Positions 16,018 to 24,651 of a DNA stretch of 45,289 nucleotides are shown here, piece by piece (the first letter of the stretch is position 1; each line of letters opens with the position of its first letter). The DNA comes from an uncultured Collinsella sp. (GTDB lineage: Bacteria > Actinomycetota > Coriobacteriia > Coriobacteriales > Coriobacteriaceae). The stretch lies in contig CABRNM010000012.1 of NCBI GenBank assembly GCA_902472315.1, positions 1 to 45,289 of the forward strand, read 5' to 3'. The notes under the pieces were generated by a model. It was not told the origin of the DNA, did no database searches, and worked only from the letters and a program-made list of their open reading frames with translations. Position numbers and translations under genes: made by a program.

Positions 16018-17631
16018 ATGGCCATCATCAACAAGGGTATGTCCAGGCGTTCGTTCCTCGGCCTCACCGGCAGCGTCGCTGCTGTCGCAGGGCTTGGTCT
16101 CACCGGCTGCGGTGGCAGCTCCAACGACGAGGGTTCCGCTTCCGGTTCCACCGATTCCGCCAACCGTGGCGGCGGCGTGATCACCGCTGGTTCCGCTTAC
16201 GCTCCGTCCAGCTTCGACCCCGCCAGCACCGGCTCCGCTGTGGGCCTGGGTGCTAACTGGCACGTCATCGAGGGCCTCTATGGCATCGATTACCACGACT
16301 ACAGCACCTTCAACGAGCTCGCCACCGACGATCCCAAGTCCGTGGACGACACTACCTTCGAGGTCACCATCCGCAAGGGCGCCAAGTTCTCCGATGGCAC
16401 CGAGGTCACTGCTGACGACGTCGTTGCCTCCTACACCGCTTGCGCTGCTTCTGCTACCTATGCTCCGTTCTTCCAGCCCTTCGAGTCCATCGAGGCCAAG
16501 GACGCCAGCACTGTAACGGTCAAGACCAAGGTCCCCAACTTCTCCCTGCTCAAGGATCGTCTGGCCATCATCCGCGTTACCCCGGCTACCCAGGCCGAGG
16601 AGGATCGCGCTAAGCAGCCGATCGGCTCCGGCCCCTGGATGTACGACTCTATCTCCGATACCGAGATCACCCTGGTTCCCAACCCCGAGTACAACGGTGA
16701 GTATGCTGCCGAGGATAAGAAGATCCAGTACAGCATCCTGACCGACCCCACCGCTCGCGTTACCGCTCAGCAGGAGGGCTCCACGCTCGTTATGGAGCTC
16801 GTCACCGCTGACGCCGTCGACCAGCTCGAGAGCGCCGGCTGCAAGATCGATAACGTCCAGGGTTTCGGCACCCGCTTCATCATGTTCAACGTCGCCAAGG
16901 AGCCTTGGAACAACGTCAAGGTCCGTCAGGCCGTCATGTACGCGCTCGACACCGAGAAGATGATCACCAACACCTTCGCCGGCCTTGCTACCGCTGCCAG
17001 CTGCTACCTGCCCAAGAGCTTCACCAACTATCATGAGGCTTCCACGGTGTACAAGACTGACGCCAAGAAGGCCAAGAAGCTCATCGAAGAGTCTGGCATC
17101 ACCCCGGGCGCCATCACCCTGCGCACCACCGACAACGAGCAGATCAAGGGCATGGCCGCCCAGGTCAAGAACGACCTCGACGCTCTCGGCTTCGATGTGA
17201 CCATCCAGACCGATACCTCGCCGGCCACCTACGCTGCAATCGACGGCGGCGAGGCCTACGATATCCTTCTCGCTCCTGGCGATCCGTCCTGCTTCGGCGC
17301 CGACCCCGACCTGCTGCTCAACTGGTGGTATGGCGACAACGTCTGGATGCAGACCCGTTGCCCGTGGAAGGATTCCGCTGAGTGGGGGAAGCTCCACGGT
17401 CTCATGGACGAGGCTCTTGCCGCCGAGGGCGACGAGCAGCAGAAGAAGTGGAACGAGTGCTTCGACATCATCGCCGACAACGCTGTTCTGTACCCCGTTG
17501 TCCACGTCAAGACCGTTTCCGCTTCCTGGGACGATCCGTCCACCGCGCCCAACGGCGAGGCCCTCGATGGCTTCAAGGGCATCGGCACGACGAGCATGTC
17601 CTTCAGGGGCGTCGCGACCGTCAAGGCCTAA
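16018..17631 (+). CDS. Solute-binding lipoprotein of a peptide-type ABC importer, probable sialic acid binder
   Basis: This 537-residue extracytoplasmic protein belongs to the SBP_bac_5 (DppA/OppA/SatA) family. The N-terminus has a twin-arginine motif SRRSFLGL, a hydrophobic stretch and a lipobox LTGC near residue 24, followed by a Gly/Ser/Asp-rich linker. The core shows the family blocks FEVTIRKGAKFSDGTEVTADDVV and FNVAKEPWNNVKVRQAVMYAL. The start ATG 16018 has ATAGGAGA upstream. Codon choice is strongly biased, like that of gap, suggesting high expression. The sialic acid assignment comes from the nanA, kinase and nanE genes downstream and from the Sat-type gene order, not from binding residues. 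Confidence 0.85.
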   Translation: MAIINKGMSRRSFLGLTGSVAAVAGLGLTGCGGSSNDEGSASGSTDSANRGGGVITAGSAYAPSSFDPASTGSAVGLGANWHVIEGLYGIDYHDYSTFNELATDDPKSVDDTTFEVTIRKGAKFSDGTEVTADDVVASYTACAASATYAPFFQPFESIEAKDASTVTVKTKVPNFSLLKDRLAIIRVTPATQAEEDRAKQPIGSGPWMYDSISDTEITLVPNPEYNGEYAAEDKKIQYSILTDPTARVTAQQEGSTLVMELVTADAVDQLESAGCKIDNVQGFGTRFIMFNVAKEPWNNVKVRQAVMYALDTEKMITNTFAGLATAASCYLPKSFTNYHEASTVYKTDAKKAKKLIEESGITPGAITLRTTDNEQIKGMAAQVKNDLDALGFDVTIQTDTSPATYAAIDGGEAYDILLAPGDPSCFGADPDLLLNWWYGDNVWMQTRCPWKDSAEWGKLHGLMDEALAAEGDEQQKKWNECFDIIADNAVLYPVVHVKTVSASWDDPSTAPNGEALDGFKGIGTTSMSFRGVATVKA

Positions 17632-17693
17632 GACTCGCTTGAGTCATATGTAGGGCGTCGGTCGTAAGGCAACGTCCTCATAGTTGAAACAAA

Positions 17694-17725
17694 GACCCGG
17701 GCGGCCTCGATGTCGCTCGGGTCTT
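17694..17725 (+). terminator. Hairpin between binding-protein and permease genes (partial terminator)
   Basis: GACCCGGGCG pairs with CGCTCGGGTC with one mismatch and is followed by TTGTAAT. A leaky terminator or RNA end-protecting hairpin after a binding-protein gene is common and would keep the binding protein more abundant than the membrane parts. Confidence 0.6.
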
Positions 17726-17786
17726 GTAATGAGTATCCATACTCATATACCAGTTGGTCCTACCGACAAAAGAAAGGGGAGAGAAC

Positions 17787-18743
17787 GTGAACAACTTTCT
17801 ACGTTTGATTGGAAGGCGTCTCGTGGCGCTGCCGATCATGGCATTGGGCGTCACCGTCCTGGTGTTCTTCCTTATGTCGTTCTCCAAGACCGACCCCGCC
17901 TATACGGCGTTGGGTGACGGTGCCTCGCCCGAGGCGGTTGCCGAGTACCATGAGAAGTATGGTCTGGACGACCCCTGGCCCGTGCGCTACGTGCGCTATA
18001 TGGGCGATCTGATCCATGGTGACATGGGCACCTATGGTGCTGCTCGCAACTCCGTTGCCAAGCGCATCTCCACGGCCCTGCCCGTCACGATGCAGCTGAC
18101 CTTTATCGGTCTTGCCATCGGCGCGGTCGTCTCGTTTTTGCTCGGCGTCATCGCGGCACTGTATCGCGATAAATGGCCGGACCAAGTGATCCGCGTCTTC
18201 TCCATCGCCGGCTTGGCAACCCCGTCGTTCTGGCTTGCCGTCCTGTTGATTCTGCTGTTCTCTTCCTACCTTAAGGTGCTTCCGGCGTCCGGTGCTCTAC
18301 CTCACTTCACCACCAACCCGGCAGGTTATTTGGCGCGCATGATCATGCCCGCCATCGCTCTGGCATTCCCGCTGACAGGTCAGATGACTCGTATCGTGCG
18401 TACGGCCATGGTTGAGGAGCTCGATAAGGACTATGTCCGTATGGCTCGCGGCGCCGGCGTTCCCGAGAAGGTCGTCGTCGGCATCAACGTTTTGCGCAAC
18501 GCGCTGATCACCCCGGTCACCACCCTCGGTCTTAAGATCGGCTACCTCATGGGCGGTGCTGTCGTCATCGAGGTCATCTTCAACCTCCCCGGCATGGGTA
18601 CTGCGATCCTGCAGGGCGTTCAGGGCAACGAGGCGAACCTGGTTCAGGGCGTCGTCATCGTCGTTGCTCTTGCCTTCATCATCATCAACATCGTGGTTGA
18701 CATGCTCTACCTGCTCATCAACCCGCGCATCAGGACGGTGTAG
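17787..18743 (+). CDS. ABC importer permease, DppB/SatB type
   Basis: This 318-residue inner-membrane permease is of the binding-protein-dependent transport family. It begins with a cytoplasmic stub and a first transmembrane helix (about residues 10-30), as in all DppB/OppB proteins. About six hydrophobic segments follow. The ATPase-coupling loop has the EAA-like pattern DYVRMARGAGVPEKVV near residue 215. The start is GTG 17787, with AAGGGGA 6 bases upstream; an in-frame open stretch to 17754 lacks a ribosome binding site. It stands directly before the permease-ATPase fusion gene, 3 bases away, and is a subunit of the same importer. Confidence 0.93.
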   Translation: MNNFLRLIGRRLVALPIMALGVTVLVFFLMSFSKTDPAYTALGDGASPEAVAEYHEKYGLDDPWPVRYVRYMGDLIHGDMGTYGAARNSVAKRISTALPVTMQLTFIGLAIGAVVSFLLGVIAALYRDKWPDQVIRVFSIAGLATPSFWLAVLLILLFSSYLKVLPASGALPHFTTNPAGYLARMIMPAIALAFPLTGQMTRIVRTAMVEELDKDYVRMARGAGVPEKVVVGINVLRNALITPVTTLGLKIGYLMGGAVVIEVIFNLPGMGTAILQGVQGNEANLVQGVVIVVALAFIIINIVVDMLYLLINPRIRTV

Positions 18744-18746
18744 ATT

Positions 18747-20762
18747 ATGGTAAAGATTCGAGAGAAGCAAACCGAGCAGCTCGAGAAAGCTGCCTCCAAG
18801 GGGCTCAAGCTCGGTGGCTGGAAGAAGATGACGCTGTCTTCTAAGATTGCCGCCGTCGTGCTGGTGCTGGTAGCCTTGACCGCGATTCTGGCGCCCCTTC
18901 TTGCCCCCTATAGCCCGGTCGAGATCTTTACGGCTCGCCAGGCTCCCGGCAATGGATTTATCTTCGGTACCGACGATAAGGGCCGCGACATTCTGTCGCG
19001 TATGCTCTACGGTGGCCGTTACTCGCTGATCATCGGCTTCGGTGCTACCGCCATGGCTCTGGTCTGCGGCTCGATTGTGGGTGCCCTCGCGGCTGTTTCG
19101 CGCAAGTCCGTTTCCGAGGCGATCATGCGCATCCTGGATATCATCATGTCCATCCCGGGCATTGCCCTCGCTGCCGTCTTCGTCTCCATCCTGGGCAATT
19201 CCGTGCCGTCGATCATCTTCGCCATCGGCTTTATGTACACTCCGCAGATTGCCCGTATCGTGCGCGCCAACATCGTGTCCGAGTACGGTGAGGACTATGT
19301 CCGCGCGGTCATCGTTTCCGGCGCCAAGGCTCCGTGGATTTTGATCAAGCATGTTCTGCGTAACTGCATCGCCCCGATCATGGTCTTTACCGTTACCCTG
19401 GTCGCCGACGCCATCATCTTCGAGGCCTCGCTAACCTTCATCGGCGCTGGTATCCAGGAGCCCACCGCTACCTGGGGCAACATCCTCGCCGACGCTCGCG
19501 GTGGCGTGCTTGCCGGCCGTTGGTGGCAGGCACTGTTCCCGGGCCTGGCCATCATGATCACCTGCCTGGCGCTCAACATCCTGTCCGAGGGCATTACCGA
19601 CGCCATGGCCGCTGCTCCCTCCGCCGCCCTGGATCCGACCGACTCCTCCAAGCGCCGCGAGGCCGACCTGCTGGTCTCCGACCCCGTTCGCGCCTACAAG
19701 GAGCAGGCTCAGTCCCTGTCCGCCCGTCTTGGCGCTCTGCGTGATGTCGAACTCAAGCGTAACGACCGCCATGTGCCCGATGAGTCCGTTGAGCCGATCC
19801 TTTCGGTCCGCGATTTCTGCATCCAGTTTGAGCACCACGGTGACATCAACGTCGTCGACCACGTTAACTTTGACGTCCGTCCCGGCCAGACCATGGGCCT
19901 GGTAGGCGAGTCCGGCTGCGGTAAGTCCATCACCACGCTGGCCATCATGGGCCTGACCGACGATGACGAGCATCTTTCCGGTGAGGTTCTCTGGGAGGGC
20001 CGCGACCTGCTCAAGATGAGCAAGAAGGAGTGGTTCGGCCTGCGCGGTACCGATATCGCCATGGTCTATCAGGACGCCCTGTCCTCGCTCAACCCCTCCA
20101 TGCTCATTTCCGCCCAGATGAAGCAGCTCACCAAGCGTGGCGGCACCCGTAGTGCCGAGGAGCTCCTGGAGCTCGTGGGCCTCGACCCCAAGCGTACGCT
20201 CGAGAGCTATCCGCATGAGCTTTCCGGTGGTCAGCGTCAGCGCGTTCTGATCGCTATGGCCCTTACCCGCGACCCCAAGCTGGTCATCTGCGACGAGCCC
20301 ACGACCGCTCTGGACGTTACCGTCCAGAAGCAGGTCATCAAGCTGCTTAACGACCTTCGGGCCAAGCTCGGCTTTGCCATGATCTTCGTTTCTCACGACC
20401 TGGCACTGGTCGCCGAGGTCGCTCATAACATCACGGTTATGTACGCCGGTCAGGTTATCGAGCAGGCGCCCACCAAGGAGCTGCTCACCAACCCGATCCA
20501 CGAGTACACCCGCGGCCTTCTGGGTTCCGTCCTGTCCATCGAGAGCGGTTCGGGCCGCCTGCACCAGGTGCCCGGCGCCGTTCCGAGCCCGCGCGATTTC
20601 CCCAAGGGCGATCGCTTCGCACCTCGCTCGAGCCATCCGCGCATTGGCCTGGACACCCGTCCGGTCTTCAAGCGCGTGCCCGGCACCGAGCACTTCTATT
20701 CCGAGCTCCCCGATGAGGTGCTCAAGGCAAATGGTTTGACCCCTCACGCGGAGGTGATGTAG
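18747..20762 (+). CDS. Fused ABC permease-ATPase, SatC/DppC-DppD type
   Basis: One 671-residue chain joins the second permease and the first ATPase of the importer. Residues about 1-300 are a DppC-type permease: hydrophobic helix at 28-55, FGTDDKGRDILSRMLYGGRYSL, and a coupling loop DYVRAVIVSGAKAP. A linker of about 50 residues leads to an ATPase domain with Walker A GESGCGKS at about 388-395, LSGGQRQR near 492, Walker B LVICDEPT near 512 and a switch histidine in SHDLAL. Such fusions are known in Sat-type sialic acid importers and other actinobacterial peptide-type systems. In the second importer of this window the same two domains are separate genes. Confidence 0.93.
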   Translation: MVKIREKQTEQLEKAASKGLKLGGWKKMTLSSKIAAVVLVLVALTAILAPLLAPYSPVEIFTARQAPGNGFIFGTDDKGRDILSRMLYGGRYSLIIGFGATAMALVCGSIVGALAAVSRKSVSEAIMRILDIIMSIPGIALAAVFVSILGNSVPSIIFAIGFMYTPQIARIVRANIVSEYGEDYVRAVIVSGAKAPWILIKHVLRNCIAPIMVFTVTLVADAIIFEASLTFIGAGIQEPTATWGNILADARGGVLAGRWWQALFPGLAIMITCLALNILSEGITDAMAAAPSAALDPTDSSKRREADLLVSDPVRAYKEQAQSLSARLGALRDVELKRNDRHVPDESVEPILSVRDFCIQFEHHGDINVVDHVNFDVRPGQTMGLVGESGCGKSITTLAIMGLTDDDEHLSGEVLWEGRDLLKMSKKEWFGLRGTDIAMVYQDALSSLNPSMLISAQMKQLTKRGGTRSAEELLELVGLDPKRTLESYPHELSGGQRQRVLIAMALTRDPKLVICDEPTTALDVTVQKQVIKLLNDLRAKLGFAMIFVSHDLALVAEVAHNITVMYAGQVIEQAPTKELLTNPIHEYTRGLLGSVLSIESGSGRLHQVPGAVPSPRDFPKGDRFAPRSSHPRIGLDTRPVFKRVPGTEHFYSELPDEVLKANGLTPHAEVM

Positions 20763-21590
20763 ATGAGCGAGACCGCAGTCAACGGCGTCGAGCCGATCAT
20801 CTTCCTTGATGACGTCCACGTCACCTTTAGGACCCGTACCGGCTCGATTCTGCACCCCAACCTGGTTCACGCCGTCCAGGGTGTAACGATTAAGCTCATG
20901 CCCGGCCAGACAATCGGCATCGTCGGCGAGTCCGGTTGCGGAAAGTCCACCACCGCCAACGTCATGTGCGGCCTGCAGGCCCCCACGAGTGGCAAGGTCT
21001 ACTTTAAGGGCAAGGACGTTACCAAGCGTACCGCCGAGGACCGTCGCCACATGGGCCGCGTCATCTCGGTCGTGTTCCAGAACCCGGCCACGGCGCTCAA
21101 CCCCCGCATGGTCGTTCGCGAGCAACTGCTCGACCCCATGCGCGTCCACAACTTGGGTACCGAGGCCGAGCAGGAGAAGCGCGTCAAGGAGCTCTTGGAG
21201 CTCACCGGTCTGCCCAGCTCCGCCGCCGAGGTTCTTCCCGGCCAGCTTTCGGGCGGCCAGCGCCAGCGCGTCGCAATTGCCCGTGCCCTTTCGCTGAACC
21301 CCGATGCCATCATCGCCGACGAGCCCACCTCGGCTCTGGACGTTTCGGTCCGCGCGCAGATTCTGAACCTGCTGACCGATCTTAAGAAGGAGCTCGGCCT
21401 GGCCATGGTGTTCATCAGCCATGATATCCAGACGGTCCGCTATATCTCTGACGACATCATCGTTATGAATGGTGGCAAGATCGTCGAGCAGGGCGAGGCC
21501 AAGCAGGTCTTCCAGCACCCTCAGGACCCCTACACCAAGATGCTGCTCGGCGCTGCGCCGTCGCTGCTGCATCCCAAGCTCGGCGAGTAG
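20763..21590 (+). CDS. ABC importer ATPase, DppF/SatD type
   Basis: This 275-residue ATPase is the second nucleotide-binding subunit of the importer. Walker A GESGCGKS is at about residues 56-63, the signature LSGGQRQRVAIARAL near 162-176, Walker B IIADEPTSALDVSV near 182-195 and the switch histidine in FISHDIQT. The ATG directly follows the TAG of the fusion gene, and a strong GGAGGTGAT sits about 5 bases before it inside the upstream coding end. The C-terminal oligopeptide-transporter extension of many DppF proteins is short here. Confidence 0.93.
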   Translation: MSETAVNGVEPIIFLDDVHVTFRTRTGSILHPNLVHAVQGVTIKLMPGQTIGIVGESGCGKSTTANVMCGLQAPTSGKVYFKGKDVTKRTAEDRRHMGRVISVVFQNPATALNPRMVVREQLLDPMRVHNLGTEAEQEKRVKELLELTGLPSSAAEVLPGQLSGGQRQRVAIARALSLNPDAIIADEPTSALDVSVRAQILNLLTDLKKELGLAMVFISHDIQTVRYISDDIIVMNGGKIVEQGEAKQVFQHPQDPYTKMLLGAAPSLLHPKLGE

Positions 21591-21606
21591 CCTCGCTTTC
21601 CCTCCC

Positions 21607-21634
21607 GTGCGCCCGGTTCCCTTGCCGGGCGCAC
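21607..21634 (+). repeat. Perfect hairpin between transporter and esterase genes
   Basis: GTGCGCCCGG and CCGGGCGCAC form a perfect 10-bp stem with an 8-base loop. No T run follows, so it is more likely an RNA-processing or stability hairpin than a terminator. Confidence 0.6.
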
Positions 21635-21670
21635 CTCCGTTGCGATTTCGAAAGGCTGGGTTCACGAGCC

Positions 21671-22648
21671 ATGCCAAGTGCTCAGGAGCTACAACAGCAA
21701 TTTGGTGAATATCGAGGCGCTATGCCCCGTCCATCGGATTTCGATCTCTTTTGGAAGGACCGCATGGCCGAGGCCGACGCTGTCGAGCTCGACTACGAGA
21801 TTGAGGCGGCTTCGGTTGTGGATTCCGCGACCTGTCGGTTTTTCGACCTCTGGTATACCGGCATGTGTGGTGCACGCCTGCATGCCAAGTACCTTAAACC
21901 CGTCTCGGACGAGCCTGTGCCATTGGTACTTCAGTTCCATGGGTATCCGGGTGCAAGCCGCAGCTGGTTTGAGCAGGCGTCGTTTGCGGGCATGGGCATG
22001 GCGCTCATTGCTCTCGATTGTCCTGGCCAAGGAGGCCCCTCCGAGGACATCGGTGGATTTGAGGGCACGACGGTCGCGGGCCATATCGTCGCCGGTATCG
22101 ACGGCGACCCGGCCAACCTCTACTATGTTCGCCTACATCAGGATATCCGCATTCTGTGCCGTATCGTTCGCGAGCTCGAGGGCATCGATCTTACCCGCGT
22201 GTATGTGAACGGCGCATCGCAGGGCGGCGGGTTGGGCATTGCGACCTGCGCGCTTAACAGCGAGCTTATCAATCGCGCCGCCATCCTCTATCCCTTCCTG
22301 TCGGATTTCCGCCTGGTTTGGGATTTGGACGCCGACGATATTGCCTATGAGGGCCTGCGCTATTGGTCGCGCTGGTTTGACGAGGACTCGACTTGTATTG
22401 ACGAAGCCTATGCCAAGCTGGCGTACTTCGATTCCAAGAATTTTGCCCCCATGGTCAAGTGCCCCGTGCTGTTTGGCACGGGCACGGCCGATATCGTCTG
22501 TCCGCCGGCAACGCAGTTTGCGGTGTACAACAACCTGTCCTGCGACAAGCGTCATGAGTTCTTTGAGGGCTTTGGCCACGAGGAGATTCAGGACTTTGAC
22601 GATCTGATCATTCCGTTTTTCTGTGAGGGAGGGGAGGCTCATGTCTAA
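21671..22648 (+). CDS. CE7-like acetyl esterase (AXE1 family), candidate sialate O-acetylesterase
   Basis: This 325-residue alpha/beta hydrolase has the acetyl xylan esterase/cephalosporin C deacetylase fold. The N-terminal RPSDFDLFWKDRM segment is typical of the family. The oxyanion region is QFHGYPGASRSW. The nucleophile is Ser183 in NGASQGGG, with Asp274 in GTADIVCPP and His303 in GFGHEE; this spacing agrees with the known CE7 triad. No signal peptide is seen, so it would act in the cytoplasm. Its place between a Sat-type importer and nanA suggests removal of O-acetyl groups from imported sialic acid, which is an inference. ATG 21671 has only a distant GAAAGG. Its last 8 bases overlap the next gene. 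Confidence 0.85.
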   Translation: MPSAQELQQQFGEYRGAMPRPSDFDLFWKDRMAEADAVELDYEIEAASVVDSATCRFFDLWYTGMCGARLHAKYLKPVSDEPVPLVLQFHGYPGASRSWFEQASFAGMGMALIALDCPGQGGPSEDIGGFEGTTVAGHIVAGIDGDPANLYYVRLHQDIRILCRIVRELEGIDLTRVYVNGASQGGGLGIATCALNSELINRAAILYPFLSDFRLVWDLDADDIAYEGLRYWSRWFDEDSTCIDEAYAKLAYFDSKNFAPMVKCPVLFGTGTADIVCPPATQFAVYNNLSCDKRHEFFEGFGHEEIQDFDDLIIPFFCEGGEAHV

Positions 22649-23492
22649 GTGCGAGAGCAATGTTGACGAGCTGATAGTCCCCGGGCTCGTGGGAATTCCT
22701 GGAACGGTTTCGACAAGGCTCGCAGAATATCGGGACTGGCACGGTGATGTCCAAGCACATGTTTCTGATTTAGAGACATGCGCTCCGAATCTTGAGATTC
22801 AAGGCCTGGCCATTACGGCAATTGACTTTGTTAACCCCTGCGCCCGTTACTCGGAGGTTTCCTTTAAGCTCGGTGACGATGCGGTCCACGCTCGTTTGAT
22901 TGAGCCTGTCGGTCGTGCCCGAGTATCTGAGCGCGTGCCGCTGTGCCTGATGTTCCATGACATCGATCGGCCTGTGCGCGGCTGGCATCACATGACGAGA
23001 TTTGCCGCCATGGGGTATGCCGTCCTCGCGCTGGATGACGATGTTGCTGGTGCGGACGACCTGCAGCGGGGGATTGCTTCACCCGCTTTTGTCGAGCGCG
23101 TCCGTTGGGGTTGCGCGATGGCGAAGGTTGCGCGCAATCTTGATGGCGTGGACTCCGATCGCATTTTTGCGTGGGGCGAGGGCCTTGGCGGCGGTGTTGC
23201 GCTGGCGGTTTCCGCTCTGGACGAGCGGGGCCTTGCCTGCACGGCGGTTGCCAATCCAATCCCCGGTGGCCTCGAGGCTCTGTCGTCTCGGGTGCGCGGA
23301 TCGGTGCTCATGGGCACATCGCTTATGGACACCGTGAGCGATCCCAAGGGTCAGTTTGCCGTATTCAACGGTCTTGAGTGTGACCGAAGGCATATCATCT
23401 ATGCCAAATACGCTCACGAGCGCATCAATGCGTTCGAAAACGAAGTCGTCGACTTCTTTAACCAAACGTTCTACCCGTGTTCTTTGGCCTAG
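22641..23492 (+). CDS. Catalytically dead paralogue of the upstream CE7-like esterase
   Basis: This 283-residue protein aligns with the preceding esterase along most of its length: LCLMFHDIDRPVRGW against LVLQFHGYPGASRSW, FAWGEGLGGG against YVNGASQGGG, and KGQFAVFNGLECDRRH against ATQFAVYNNLSCDKRH. The nucleophile position is Gly181 instead of Ser, while the Asp (230) and His (259) equivalents remain. The stretch between nucleophile and Asp is about 40 residues shorter. It is probably not a hydrolase; a partner, a regulator or a ligand-binding protein is possible. The start overlaps the upstream stop, and GGGGAGG lies just before ATG 22641, so the two are made together. Confidence 0.8.
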   Translation: MSKCESNVDELIVPGLVGIPGTVSTRLAEYRDWHGDVQAHVSDLETCAPNLEIQGLAITAIDFVNPCARYSEVSFKLGDDAVHARLIEPVGRARVSERVPLCLMFHDIDRPVRGWHHMTRFAAMGYAVLALDDDVAGADDLQRGIASPAFVERVRWGCAMAKVARNLDGVDSDRIFAWGEGLGGGVALAVSALDERGLACTAVANPIPGGLEALSSRVRGSVLMGTSLMDTVSDPKGQFAVFNGLECDRRHIIYAKYAHERINAFENEVVDFFNQTFYPCSLA

Positions 23493-23560
23493 ACGGCCTG
23501 GACACTGCCAACAAGAGTGGGCGGCATAGGGCCGCTCGCCAGACAACTAAGGAGATTCTT

Positions 23561-24481
23561 GTGGCAACTCAGAAATTCACCGGCGTTATCCCTCCCGTCG
23601 TTGTTCCCGATACCGAAGACCACCAGCTCGATGTTGCCTCCTTTGAGCGCAGCATCAACCGCATGATCGATGCCGGCGTCGATGGCCTGTTCTTCCTGGG
23701 ATCCTCGGGCGAGGTCGTCTTCTCCACCGACGAGCGCCGTCGCCAGATTGTCGCCGAGGCCGTGCGCATCGTCGACCACCGCGTGCCTGTTCTGGTCGGC
23801 ATCATCGACACCGAGACCGAGCGCATGATCGAGCACGGCAAGGTCGCTCAGGAGCTGGGTGCCGATGCACTTGTCGCCACCTGCCCGTTCTATGCCCTGC
23901 AGGGCATGACCGAGGTCGAGGAGCACTTCCGCATCCTGCACGAGGAGCTCGACCTGCCTATCTTTGCCTATGACATTCCCGTCTGCGTCCACACCAAGCT
24001 CCCCTGGAAGCTCCTTGCCAAGCTCGGCGCCGAGGGCGTCCTGGCCGGCGTCAAGGATTCCTCGGGTGATGACATCTCGTTCCGCTACCTCGTTCAGGAG
24101 AACGAGAAGAACGGTCATCCGATGAGCATCCTCACCGGTCACGAGGTCGTCGTCGACGGTGCTTACCTCGGCGGCGCCGACGGTTCCGTTCCGGGTCTCG
24201 CCAACGTTGAGCCCGAGGGCTACGTGCGTCAGTGGAAGGCCGCTCAGGCCGGCGACTGGGCTACCGTCAAGGCCGAGCAGGATCGCCTCAACGAGATCTC
24301 CCACATCTGGGATGTCACCTCGGGCGTCCAGGGCTATGCCGGTGGCGTCGGCGCCTTCAAGACCGCTATGAACCTCATGGGTATCTTCGACAGCCCGACC
24401 ATGCCGCGCCCGGTGAAGGCCATGACCGGCGAGAACGTCGAGGCGATTAGGAAGGTCCTCCAGGACAACGGTCTCCTGTAA
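23561..24481 (+). CDS. nanA: N-acetylneuraminate lyase
   Basis: This 306-residue class I aldolase of the DapA/NanA family would split N-acetylneuraminate into ManNAc and pyruvate. The Schiff-base lysine is Lys165 in AGVKDSSG and the catalytic tyrosine is Tyr137 in FAYDIPV, the same numbers as in Escherichia coli NanA. The carboxylate-binding loop is FLGSSGEV near residue 47. The start is GTG 23561, with AAGGAGA 5 bases upstream; earlier in-frame starts lack one. Family members also include dihydrodipicolinate synthases and other pyruvate aldolases. The lyase call rests on the neighbouring transporter, kinase and epimerase genes. Confidence 0.85.
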   Translation: MATQKFTGVIPPVVVPDTEDHQLDVASFERSINRMIDAGVDGLFFLGSSGEVVFSTDERRRQIVAEAVRIVDHRVPVLVGIIDTETERMIEHGKVAQELGADALVATCPFYALQGMTEVEEHFRILHEELDLPIFAYDIPVCVHTKLPWKLLAKLGAEGVLAGVKDSSGDDISFRYLVQENEKNGHPMSILTGHEVVVDGAYLGGADGSVPGLANVEPEGYVRQWKAAQAGDWATVKAEQDRLNEISHIWDVTSGVQGYAGGVGAFKTAMNLMGIFDSPTMPRPVKAMTGENVEAIRKVLQDNGLL

Positions 24482-24484
24482 AGC

Positions 24485-24580
24485 TTCCCCAGGCACCCGA
24501 TCTTGGGGCTCAAGTGGTCGGGCGTGACCCATTAGGTCAACGCCCGACCACTTTCACCCCAACCTCGGGCACCTGGGAAA
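24485..24580. repeat. Nested 96-nt hairpin between nanA and the kinase gene
   Basis: The inner part, 24512-24553, pairs AAGTGGTCGGGCGT with ACGCCCGACCACTT perfectly over 14 bp, then GACC with GGTC nearer the loop, and a TTT follows. The outer arms, 24485-24508 and 24557-24580, match at 19 of 24 positions. The inner hairpin can act as a terminator, so the kinase gene may be less expressed than nanA or have its own start. Confidence 0.8.
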
Positions 24581-24651
24581 CCTTTATCATGCTGCGGCGA
24601 TAACACCGCCTTCATTTCCTGTAGTTGTTTTTATCTCCTAAGGAGAACGAC

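Noticed and set aside
15843..16256. 137-codon frame in the leader of the sialic acid operon
   Set aside because: It overlaps the binding-protein gene in the wrong frame and is composed of low-quality Arg/His-rich sequence.
19431..21677. Open minus-strand frame of about 750 codons opposite the transporter genes
   Set aside because: It mirrors highly biased codons of the real plus-strand genes; it has no ribosome binding site and no recognisable domain.
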